From Serratia plymuthica (GTDB taxonomy: Bacteria; Pseudomonadota; Gammaproteobacteria; Enterobacterales; Enterobacteriaceae), in contig NZ_CP068771.1 of assembly GCF_018336935.1 (NCBI RefSeq), positions 4,464,001 to 4,528,000 on the forward strand: a stretch of 64,000 bases of DNA. Direction: 5' to 3'. Positions 44,340-52,113 of the stretch are shown piece by piece. The position numbers and the translations under genes are program-made. The notes beneath the pieces were generated by a model, which did no database searches, had not been told where the DNA came from, and was given only the letters and a program-made list of their open reading frames with translations. Within the stretch, counting starts at the first letter, position 1, and every line of letters starts with the position of its first letter.

Positions 44340-45602
44340 ATGCCACGCGCTTTGCACGATACCACCACCGCCCTCAATGCCGCTAACCTGCTGGCCTTGC
44401 CTCAGCGTTTTGGCTGCCCGGTATGGGCCTATGACGCAGCTATCATCAGCGAGCGCATCAGCCAGTTGCGCCATTTTGACGTGATTCGTTTTGCCCAAAA
44501 GGCCTGCTCGAATATTCATATTCTGCGCCTGATGCGCGAACAGGGCGTCAAGGTGGATTCCGTCTCGCTGGGCGAAATTGAGCGTGCGTTGCAGGCCGGT
44601 TTTCAGCCGGGCGGTGAGCCAAGCGACATCGTGTTTACCGCCGACGTGTTGGACCACGCGACGCTGGCGCGCGTCAGCGAATTGAAAATCCCGGTGAACG
44701 TCGGCTCGATCGATATGCTGGATCAACTGGGCCAGGTTTCCGTTGGCCACCCGGTGTGGTTACGTATCAACCCGGGCTTTGGCCACGGCCATAGCCAGAA
44801 AACCAATACCGGCGGCGAGAACAGCAAGCACGGGATTTGGTATGCCGATTTGCCGCAGGCAGTGGAAAAAATTCGGCAATACGGCCTGAAGCTGATCGGT
44901 GTGCATATGCATATCGGTTCGGGCGTGGATTACCAGCATCTGGAGCGCGTGTGCGACGCCATGGTGCAGCAGGTGATCGAACTGGGTCATGATATCAGCG
45001 CGATTTCTGCCGGCGGCGGGCTGTCGATCCCCTATCAATACGGCGAAGAGGCGATTGATACCGAACACTATTTTGGCCTGTGGAACAGCGCGCGCGAGCG
45101 CATTGCCGCTCATCTGGGCCATCCGGTGAGCCTGGAGATCGAACCGGGTCGTTTCCTGATGGCGGAGGCCGGGGTGTTGGTCGCCGAGGTGCGTGCGGTG
45201 AAAGACATGGGCAGCCGTCACTTTGTGCTGGTGGACGCCGGTTTTAACGATTTAATGCGCCCGGCGATGTATGGCAGCTATCACCATATTTCCCTGCTGC
45301 CGGCCGATGGCCGCAATACCGAGCATCAGCCGCTGCGCGACACCGTGATTGCCGGGCCGCTGTGCGAATCCGGCGACGTGTTCACCCAACAGGCCGGTGG
45401 CGGCATTGAAACCCGCGAGTTGCCGCCGGTGCAGGTCGGCGACTATCTGGTATTCCATGATACCGGCGCCTATGGCGCTTCGATGTCTTCAAACTACAAC
45501 AGCCGTCCACTGTTGCCGGAAGTGTTGTTCGAGAACGGGGAGCCACGGCTGATCCGCCGCCGGCAGACCATCGAAGAGTTGATTGCGCTGGAACTGATCT
45601 GA
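44340..45602 (+). CDS. lysA: diaminopimelate decarboxylase LysA
   Basis: A 420-residue PLP enzyme of fold type III that makes L-lysine from meso-diaminopimelate. The PLP lysine is Lys54 (FAQKACSN), the glycine-rich phosphate site is AISAGGGLSIPY, and the GPLCESGDVF motif supplies the dimer-partner cysteine. Length matches E. coli LysA. It is divergent from lysR and followed by a strong terminator. GGGAACATCACC gives a weak ribosome site before the ATG. Confidence 0.97.
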   Translation: MPRALHDTTTALNAANLLALPQRFGCPVWAYDAAIISERISQLRHFDVIRFAQKACSNIHILRLMREQGVKVDSVSLGEIERALQAGFQPGGEPSDIVFTADVLDHATLARVSELKIPVNVGSIDMLDQLGQVSVGHPVWLRINPGFGHGHSQKTNTGGENSKHGIWYADLPQAVEKIRQYGLKLIGVHMHIGSGVDYQHLERVCDAMVQQVIELGHDISAISAGGGLSIPYQYGEEAIDTEHYFGLWNSARERIAAHLGHPVSLEIEPGRFLMAEAGVLVAEVRAVKDMGSRHFVLVDAGFNDLMRPAMYGSYHHISLLPADGRNTEHQPLRDTVIAGPLCESGDVFTQQAGGGIETRELPPVQVGDYLVFHDTGAYGASMSSNYNSRPLLPEVLFENGEPRLIRRRQTIEELIALELI

Positions 45603-45605
45603 TGC

Positions 45606-45633
45606 AGACGGGCGCAGCGCGCTGCGCCCGTCT
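45606..45633. terminator. terminator between lysA and the antitoxin gene
   Basis: A perfect 12-base stem (AGACGGGCGCAG/CTGCGCCCGTCT) with a CGCG loop lies between the convergent stop codons, touching the end of the antitoxin gene. Confidence 0.7.
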
Positions 45634-45935
45634 CAGAGTGTCATCCGCCGATGCTGGCCGTTGGGCAGTTCAACCTCTAACGAAAGCGTGCCGCCCATGG
45701 CTTCAATGTAGCGTTTCAGTGAAGAGAGTTTGATTTCGCTACCGCGCTTTTCCAGATTGGCGACCGACGGCTGGCTGATGCCAAGCCGTTTCGCCAGTTC
45801 TACCTGAGACACCGCAAGTTCTTCCCGCAGCATCGCCAGTCGCAATTCAAAAATTTCCTTCTCCGCCTTTTGCCGGGCTGCCGCAACGACGGTGGGATCG
45901 AGCTTATCGATCAAATTTGATAAAGGCTTGGCCAT
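45633..45935 (-). CDS. HigA-type antitoxin, XRE helix-turn-helix
   Basis: A 100-residue protein with an XRE/Cro helix-turn-helix in the second half (VSQVELAKRLGISQPSVANLEKR) and an N-terminal helical part. It is the second gene of a pair, 5 bases after a RelE/HigB-like toxin; toxin-first order is typical for HigBA. It should neutralise the toxin and repress the operon through the palindrome at 46298-46317. Confidence 0.85.
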   Translation of the reverse strand: MAKPLSNLIDKLDPTVVAAARQKAEKEIFELRLAMLREELAVSQVELAKRLGISQPSVANLEKRGSEIKLSSLKRYIEAMGGTLSLEVELPNGQHRRMTL

Positions 45936-45940
45936 ATGCG

Positions 45941-46285
45941 TTACCTCTGGGTCGCCAGATAATGTGAAAACTCCATGGCGGCGATGGGCAACAGGCGCTG
46001 ATAAAAGCGTTTATCGCCTGTCTTGTCACCACCGCATAGCAGTACGGCCAGGTGTTGCGGATCAAAGGCGAAAAACACCCGAAACGGGCGACCGCGGTGC
46101 TGAATACGCAGCTCTTTAAGATGCCTTATTGAGCTGGAAAAATGCAGAGTGTCGGCATGCGGACGAGCCAATAGCGGGCCGAATTCCTGCAATTTGAATA
46201 TTTCCGCCAACACGCTTTTTTGTTCATCGCCGTTCAGTGATAAAAACCCGTCGTCGAATCGTTCGACGGTTACGACTTGCCACAT
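45941..46285 (-). CDS. HigB/RelE-type toxin (Gp49-like)
   Basis: A 114-residue protein of the RelE/ParE superfamily in the HigB/Gp49 branch, seen in the segment IRHLKELRIQHRGRPFRVFFAFDP and the C-terminal GGDKTGDKRFYQRLLPIA. These toxins are ribosome-dependent mRNA nucleases. The gene is transcribed first, followed at once by its antitoxin. A strong promoter and an operator palindrome lie immediately upstream. Confidence 0.85.
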   Translation of the reverse strand: MWQVVTVERFDDGFLSLNGDEQKSVLAEIFKLQEFGPLLARPHADTLHFSSSIRHLKELRIQHRGRPFRVFFAFDPQHLAVLLCGGDKTGDKRFYQRLLPIAAMEFSHYLATQR

Positions 46286-46296
46286 ACCACGCTCCG

Positions 46297-46325
46297 AATA
46301 TAGCTTTTATGCTATATAGTGTAAA
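46297..46325 (-). promoter_or_regulatory. sigma-70 promoter and operator of the toxin-antitoxin pair
   Basis: On the minus strand TTTACA (46325-46320) and TATATT (46302-46297) are separated by exactly 17 bases, a good -35/-10 pair. The palindrome ATATAGC-TTTTAT-GCTATAT (46298-46317) covers the -10 and spacer, so antitoxin binding would block RNA polymerase. Confidence 0.75.
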
Positions 46326-46423
46326 GGTTATTGTGGAGACAATATGCGTACGGGTGGGGAATGGGAAATCGCAGAAAAAGAAATGCGGCGCAGTGCGCAA
46401 TCAGCGTTTTGCGCCTGAGAGTC

Positions 46424-47434
46424 TCAACCGGCGTAGGGGCCTGGAGCCACGGAGTCGCGCAACCGAAGCTCGCCGGTGAACGGGGAAAGCGGGGAGAGGC
46501 TTTCGCCGTTGATCAGGCGGAAAGCCTGGCTGATAGCCGCCTCGATCATCACGTCTATCGGCAGGTAAACGGTGGATAGCGCGGGTTGCAAATAGGCGGC
46601 GCTCGGCTCGTCGTCAAAACCGAATAACGAGACATCCTGCGGCAGGCGCTTGCCCGCTTCGTGCAGCGCCTTCATCGCACCGACGGCCATATCGTCGTTG
46701 CAGGCGAACAGCGCACTGAATCCGGTCTCGCCGGCCAGCAGGCTGCGGCTGCCCTGATAGCCGCTTTGCACGCTGCTGTCGCCATAGGCCACGCGGGCAT
46801 CGTCGAAGGCAATTTTGTGATGCTCAAGCGCTTGCCGATAACCCGCCAGCCGCGCCTGGGCAGTGGGGGTGGCGATAGGGCCGGTGATGCAGGCTATCTC
46901 GCGGTGCCCCTGCCGAATCAGATAATCCACCGCATGGAAGGCGGCCTGCCGCTGTTCGAAGAAAACACAGCGCGTACGCGCCTGCGGCAGATCGCGATTG
47001 ATCACCATGATCGGTACCGGCAGGCTGCCCAGCAGGGCCATTAACGCCGATTCGGACATGAAACGGGTATAAAGAATGATCGCGTCGCAGCGGCGATCGG
47101 CCAACAGCTGCACTGCCTGCAGTTCATCTTCCGGCGTATCGTGACCATCGGTGACTATCAGGTGCTTGCCGCTGGCCTCGATAAGCTTGGCGGCCTGGCG
47201 CAGCAGGCGCCCGAAATAGGGGCCGTCGAAGTTGGATACCACCAACCCAATGCTGTTGGAGCTTTTGTTCGCCAGCGACTGGGCGAGAAAGTTCGGGCGG
47301 TAACCCAATTCGTCCATCGCCTTGAACACCGCGTCGCGGGTGCTTTTTTTCACCTGGCCGGTGCCATTCAACACGCGTGAAACCGTGGCTTTAGAGACCC
47401 CAGCGCGAAGGGAAACATCCAACATGGTGATCAT
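46424..47434 (-). CDS. LacI/GalR-family regulator, AscG-like
   Basis: A 336-residue repressor: N-terminal helix-turn-helix MLDVSLRAGVSKATVSRVLNG and a sugar-binding domain with NRDLPQARTRCVF and FACNDDMAVGAMKALHEAG. The overall match is closest to E. coli AscG, the repressor of the beta-glucoside asc genes. No glycosidase or PTS gene is nearby, so its targets are elsewhere or it is an orphan. The toxin-antitoxin genes lie on the same strand downstream. Confidence 0.85.
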   Translation of the reverse strand: MITMLDVSLRAGVSKATVSRVLNGTGQVKKSTRDAVFKAMDELGYRPNFLAQSLANKSSNSIGLVVSNFDGPYFGRLLRQAAKLIEASGKHLIVTDGHDTPEDELQAVQLLADRRCDAIILYTRFMSESALMALLGSLPVPIMVINRDLPQARTRCVFFEQRQAAFHAVDYLIRQGHREIACITGPIATPTAQARLAGYRQALEHHKIAFDDARVAYGDSSVQSGYQGSRSLLAGETGFSALFACNDDMAVGAMKALHEAGKRLPQDVSLFGFDDEPSAAYLQPALSTVYLPIDVMIEAAISQAFRLINGESLSPLSPFTGELRLRDSVAPGPYAG

Positions 47435-47585
47435 CAGTGGCTAACCCCTTTTCAACATCCGCTGCGGCAAATAACGCTCAGTTTAGCATAGGGTTATCCC
47501 TTGGCTGCGGGGCTTTTTTCCTTCTGGTTTACGCGGTGGCGGAACGGCACTAGACTGCTTTCGGGCAACGAGAGGAAGCGGAAAT

Positions 47586-48041
47586 ATGATTAACATTGTG
47601 CCTTTGGCGGATTATCCGCAGTACCTGCAACAGGTGGTGGACTGGCAGTGGCGGGCGTTCGGCGGCGAAAACAGCCGGGCATTTTTCGCCAGCGTGGTAG
47701 AAAGCGGCCTGCGGGGCGCGGATTTGCCGATCACCTTTATTGCCTTGCAGGGGGAAAAGCCGGTGGGCACCGTCGCTCTGTGGCGCTGTGACCTGATCAG
47801 TCGCCAGGATCTGACCCCTTGGCTGGCGGCGCTGTACGTGGATGAAAGCCAGCGCGGCAGCGGTCTTGGCCTGAGGTTGCAACAACACGTGCAGGACTAC
47901 AGCCGGCGAGCCGGCTTCAGTGAACTCTATCTGTACAGCGAATTCAGCGGTTATTACGAACGTCACGGCTGGCATTACATCGGCGACGCGCTGGATTATC
48001 CGGACCGCCCGGTGCGGTTGTACCACCGGGCGCTGGTTTAA
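47586..48041 (+). CDS. GNAT-family N-acetyltransferase
   Basis: A 151-residue acetyltransferase with the acetyl-CoA loop QRGSGLGLRLQQHV near residue 95 and the beta4/beta5 pattern LTPWLAALYVDESQRG before it. The end (YYERHGWHYIGDA) is the usual C-terminal GNAT strand. The substrate is unknown. The start follows AGAGGAAGCGGAAAT. Its last 4 bases overlap the convergent galR gene. Confidence 0.88.
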   Translation: MINIVPLADYPQYLQQVVDWQWRAFGGENSRAFFASVVESGLRGADLPITFIALQGEKPVGTVALWRCDLISRQDLTPWLAALYVDESQRGSGLGLRLQQHVQDYSRRAGFSELYLYSEFSGYYERHGWHYIGDALDYPDRPVRLYHRALV

Positions 48042-49057
48042 TTCTGTTCGTAAACGTTATTGATACTGGCGACCGAATGACGCCGCACCAGCGTCGGGCT
48101 GAACATGTTGGTGATCTCCGGCAGCGGCTGGTTGTTGGCCAGCGCCAGCGCCAGTTCGGCAGCCTGGGTCGCCATCGCTACCACCGGATAGCGGATAGTC
48201 GTCAGGCGCGGCCGCAGGTAGCGTGAAATCAGCACGTCATCAAAACCGATCAATGACATTTGGCCCGGCACGTCCACACTGTTGTCGCTCAACACCGAGA
48301 GCGCGCCGGCGGCCATTGAGTCGTTATAACAGGTCACTGCGGTAAAGTGCTTGCCGCGTCCGAGCAACTCGGTCATCGCCTGTTCACCGCCAATCTCGTC
48401 CGGCTCACCGTAGGCAATCAGTTTTTCATCCACCGCAATGCCATGTTCCTGCAACGCATCGAGATAGCCCTGCAGACGGTCTGCCGCGTCGGAAATCTGG
48501 TGGGTGGAGCAGACGATGGCGATGCGTTGATGCCCCTGCTGGATCAAATGGCGGGTGGCCAGCCAGGCACCATAACGGTCGTCCAGCGCCACGCAGCGTG
48601 CCTCGAAGCCCGGCAGCGTGCGGTTTATCAGCACCATGCCCGGTATCTGCTGCATCCAACCGCTCAGTTCGTTATCGGTCAGCTTTTTGGCGTGAACCAC
48701 CAGCGCGGCACAGCGGTGCCGCACCAGTTGTTCAATCGCCTGGCGCTCTTTTTCAGCCTCGTGGTAACCGTTGCCAATCAGCAGGAAGTTGTGGGTGGTG
48801 TAGGCCACCTGTTCCACTGCCTTGACCATGGCGCCAAAGAAGGGGTCGGAAACGTCGGACACGATAAGCCCAAGCGTTTCGGTCGATTGCTGCGCCAGCG
48901 CGCGCGCGTTGGCGTTAGGGTGGTACTGCAGTTGTTCCATCGCCGCCAGCACCGCAGAGCGCGAACTTTCGCTGGCTTTCGGGGAATTGTTTATTACGCG
49001 AGACACCGTGGCCACGGAAACACCCGCCAGCCTGGCAACATCCTTTATCGTAGCCAT
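48038..49057 (-). CDS. galR: galactose repressor GalR
   Basis: A 339-residue LacI-family repressor nearly identical in motifs to E. coli GalR: MATIKDVARLAGVSVATVSRVINNSPKASE at the DNA-binding end, and NARALAQQ, CAALVVHAK and GFDDVLISRYLRPRLTT. It controls galactose uptake and breakdown genes and is relieved by galactose. The ATG at 49057 starts the conserved sequence. A GalR-type operator lies 17 bases upstream, suggesting autoregulation. Confidence 0.95.
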   Translation of the reverse strand: MATIKDVARLAGVSVATVSRVINNSPKASESSRSAVLAAMEQLQYHPNANARALAQQSTETLGLIVSDVSDPFFGAMVKAVEQVAYTTHNFLLIGNGYHEAEKERQAIEQLVRHRCAALVVHAKKLTDNELSGWMQQIPGMVLINRTLPGFEARCVALDDRYGAWLATRHLIQQGHQRIAIVCSTHQISDAADRLQGYLDALQEHGIAVDEKLIAYGEPDEIGGEQAMTELLGRGKHFTAVTCYNDSMAAGALSVLSDNSVDVPGQMSLIGFDDVLISRYLRPRLTTIRYPVVAMATQAAELALALANNQPLPEITNMFSPTLVRRHSVASINNVYEQN

Positions 49058-49073
49058 ATCTGTAATACATCCT

Positions 49074-49089
49074 GGGTAATCGCTTACAT
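49074..49089. promoter_or_regulatory. GalR operator
   Basis: GTAATCGCTTAC (49076-49087) is a near-perfect palindrome fitting the GalR/LacI core GTAANCGNTTAC. It is 17 bases before the galR ATG, in a position for repression of galR itself. Confidence 0.7.
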
Positions 49090-49277
49090 TCCCCAGTTTT
49101 GCGGAAAAAGCCCGGGGCTGCAAGCGGTGGTGATCGCAACTTGTGGCGGCCGTTGCAGATATGTGCGATTTAATGTGCGCTTAGGCCCGCAGGGTACAGT
49201 GATAGAGCAATTTGTGCTTTGAAACCGCGCGTCGGCTGATGTTACTTTTGTGCATCTATTGATTGCCCGAGAATCTC

Positions 49278-51566
49278 ATGTCCATTAAACGTTACCCGCA
49301 ACTCGCACACTGGGGGGCGTATACCGCCGTGGTTGAAGACGGCAGGCTTATCCGCTGCGAGCCGTTCGCCGACGATCCGGATCCCTCTCCGCTGCTCGAT
49401 TCCATCGCGCCAATGGTCTATTCCGACAAACGCATCCGCAAGCCGGCGGTACGCCGTTCCTGGTTGCAGAAACGCGAAGGGAGCGACCGCACGCTGCGTG
49501 GCCGGGAAGATTTTGTTGAGGTGGAATGGGATCTCGCCCTTGATCTGGTGGCGGAAGAGAATCGCCGCGTGCGCGATCGTTACGGCCCTTCCGGCCTGTT
49601 TACCGGCTCTTATGGCTGGTCATCCGCCGGGCGTCTGCATCATGCGCGCTCGCTGGTGCGGCGTTTTTATTTCAGCGGCGGCGGTGGCGTTGACCAACTG
49701 GGCAATTACAGCTGGGGCGCGGCGCAGTTTTTCCTGCCGTACGTTATCGGCACCTTTACCCCATTGACCGGGCGCGTGACCAGTTGGCCGAGCGTGGTCG
49801 AACACTGCGAGCTGTTTGTCGCCTTCGGCGGGCTGGCGTTGAAAAACGCCCAGGTATCCTCCGGCGGCGCAGCGGAGCATACGCTCAAACCCTGGCTGCA
49901 GAAGCTGGCGCAGAAAGGCACCCCGGTGATCAACATCAGCCCGATGCGCGATGACTGCCCGGACTTTGTGAATGCCGAATGGATCCCGATCCGCCCGAAC
50001 ACCGATGTAGCGCTGATGTTGGCGCTGGCGTATGAAATTCAGCGTCGGGGCGCACAGGATGAGGCTTTCCTCTATAGCCATTGCGTGGGTTACGACCAAC
50101 TGGCGGATTATCTGCGTGGCACGGACGACGGCGTGGCGAAAACGCCGGAATGGGCCAGTGCTATCACCGGCATTCCGGCGGCGCGCATCAGCCTGCTGGC
50201 GCAGCAATTGATCGGCGTACGCAGCTTTATTACCTGTTCCTACTCGGTTCAGCGCGCTCATCGCGGCGAACAGCCGTACTGGATGATGATCGCCCTGTCG
50301 GCGATGCTCGGCCAGGTCGGCCTGCCGGGCGGCGGATTCTCGTTTGGCCATGGCTCAATGAACGGCGTCGGCAATCCGCGGGTGGATACGCCGGGGCCAA
50401 TGATGCCGGTGGGCAACAATCCTTGCGGGCTGGCGATCCCGGTAGCGCGCATCTGCGATATGCTGTTGCAACCCGGCGAACCTTACTCGTTCCGTGGGGA
50501 AACGCTGCACTATCCGGATATTCATCTGGTTCACTGGGCCGGCGGCAACCCGTTCCATCACCATCAACAGCTGAACCGGCTGGTGGAAGGGTGGCAAAAG
50601 CCGGATACGGTAATAGTGCAGGATATCTGGTGGACACCGGCGGCGAAGATGGCGGACATCGTGCTGCCAGTCACGACCTCGCTGGAGCGCAACGATATCG
50701 GCGGTTCATCGCGCGATCGCTATGTGCTGGCGATGCATCAGGCGATAGCGCCGCAGCATCAGGCGCGCAACGACTTTGATATTTTCGCCGATCTGGCGGA
50801 GCGGCTCGGTTACCGCGAACAGTTCACCGAAAACCGTGACGAACGGGCCTGGATCGAATCTATCTATCAGCAGTGCGGGCAGGCGCAGGCGGGGACCGGC
50901 GTGGAATGGCCGGAGTTCGCGGATTTCTGGCGTAAAGGTTATGTGGAACTGCCGGCACCGGCGAAGGAGTTTGTATTCTTCGACGGCTTCCGCGCCGATC
51001 CGCAGGCTAATCCGTTGCAAACCCCAAGCGGCAAAATCGAGTTGTTCAGCGAGAAAATTGCCGGTTATCGCTATGCGGATTTTGCACCCCATCCGCAGTG
51101 GCAACCGCCGGTCGAATGGCTGGGCGCGCCGCAGGCCAAAGAGTGGCCGCTGCATCTGATTTCCATTCAGCCGGGCGACCGTCTGCATAGCCAGATGGAT
51201 CCGGCGCCGCTGGCGCAGGGCAATAAAACGGCGGGCCGAGAGACTCTGTATATGCACCCGGAGGATGCTGCAACGCGCGGTATTGCCGAGGGGGCCGAGG
51301 TACAGGTCAGCAATGCGCGCGGCCGTTGTCTGGCAGGCGTTGCCATTACCGATGGCGTCACCCGCGGCGTGGTGCTGATGGCCACCGGGGCCTGGTTCGA
51401 CCCGGGCTTTGGCGCGCAGCGCCTGGCGGTGGAGCAGTCCGGCAACCCGAACGTTTTAACGCTGGATATCGGCACCTCGCCGTTGACGCAGGGGCCGAAT
51501 GCCATGAGTTGCCTGGTGGAAGTGAGCGCCTTTCCTGCTCTCACTGCTCAACATAGTCCGCGCTGA
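49278..51566 (+). CDS. bisC: biotin/methionine sulfoxide reductase BisC-type molybdoenzyme
   Basis: A 762-residue bis-MGD oxidoreductase of the DMSO/TMAO reductase family without a signal peptide, which fits cytosolic BisC rather than TorA or DmsA. The segment GSYGWSSAGRLHHA (about 110-123) holds the expected serine ligand of molybdenum. Other family blocks are WGAAQFFLPYVIG, GGGFSFGHGSMNG and NDIGGSSRDRYVL. It reduces free biotin sulfoxide and methionine sulfoxide. ATG 49278 is preferred to the TTG upstream. Its end overlaps the convergent fimbrial gene by 26 bases. Confidence 0.88.
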   Translation: MSIKRYPQLAHWGAYTAVVEDGRLIRCEPFADDPDPSPLLDSIAPMVYSDKRIRKPAVRRSWLQKREGSDRTLRGREDFVEVEWDLALDLVAEENRRVRDRYGPSGLFTGSYGWSSAGRLHHARSLVRRFYFSGGGGVDQLGNYSWGAAQFFLPYVIGTFTPLTGRVTSWPSVVEHCELFVAFGGLALKNAQVSSGGAAEHTLKPWLQKLAQKGTPVINISPMRDDCPDFVNAEWIPIRPNTDVALMLALAYEIQRRGAQDEAFLYSHCVGYDQLADYLRGTDDGVAKTPEWASAITGIPAARISLLAQQLIGVRSFITCSYSVQRAHRGEQPYWMMIALSAMLGQVGLPGGGFSFGHGSMNGVGNPRVDTPGPMMPVGNNPCGLAIPVARICDMLLQPGEPYSFRGETLHYPDIHLVHWAGGNPFHHHQQLNRLVEGWQKPDTVIVQDIWWTPAAKMADIVLPVTTSLERNDIGGSSRDRYVLAMHQAIAPQHQARNDFDIFADLAERLGYREQFTENRDERAWIESIYQQCGQAQAGTGVEWPEFADFWRKGYVELPAPAKEFVFFDGFRADPQANPLQTPSGKIELFSEKIAGYRYADFAPHPQWQPPVEWLGAPQAKEWPLHLISIQPGDRLHSQMDPAPLAQGNKTAGRETLYMHPEDAATRGIAEGAEVQVSNARGRCLAGVAITDGVTRGVVLMATGAWFDPGFGAQRLAVEQSGNPNVLTLDIGTSPLTQGPNAMSCLVEVSAFPALTAQHSPR

Positions 51567-52089
51567 CCTGCAATTGCGTCGACAACGGGATCAGATCTCG
51601 TGATTGCTTACGCAGCTGCGTCGCGGGCGCCGCGAAATTGGCAACGGTTAACGACAGCGTGAAATGCCGCCCGGATGCGGCATTTGGCGTAAAGATCCGC
51701 AGCGTTTCACTATTGGCCGGTAAAGGGTAATTTGACAGGCGGGTTTGGCTTGGATCTTCTGGGCTGAGCGAAAAGGCAATTCGCTCCCCATCATCGCTGC
51801 GCAGCTCATCAATCGATAGATTAAGGTAGCTTGATGGGGGCGTTTCCCCGCCACGGTGTTCGGCCTGGCTTCGGTTTTCTCGCAGGGTAAACCCTTGAAG
51901 CCGCACTGGCGCATCGCAATTCAACTGATATTGCAATGGGGTGCTGTGCAGCAGGGTGGGTTGCTGGGAGAGCGTTCCAATATCGTGCTCTCCCAGGTAA
52001 ATGCTGTTTTGCGTGGCTGTTAGCCTGCAGTCGGCGCCAGCCCCAAAACTGATGCCAATGGCGGCTAACCCGTAATAAATCACTTTCAT
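51541..52089 (-). CDS. minor fimbrial subunit or adhesin of the second fimbrial operon
   Basis: A 182-residue secreted protein with a signal peptide ending at SFGAGADC. Two cysteines (ADCRLTA and LNCDAPV) match the pilin disulfide, and the C-terminus VSADYVEQ looks like a donor-strand end. It is the last gene of the second fimbrial operon, after the usher, the usual place for a minor or tip subunit. I could not assign a named family. It ends inside the bisC 3' end. Confidence 0.7.
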   Translation of the reverse strand: MKVIYYGLAAIGISFGAGADCRLTATQNSIYLGEHDIGTLSQQPTLLHSTPLQYQLNCDAPVRLQGFTLRENRSQAEHRGGETPPSSYLNLSIDELRSDDGERIAFSLSPEDPSQTRLSNYPLPANSETLRIFTPNAASGRHFTLSLTVANFAAPATQLRKQSRDLIPLSTQLQVSADYVEQ

Positions 52090-52113
52090 CTTATGTCCTA
52101 TATCTGCGTGCGA

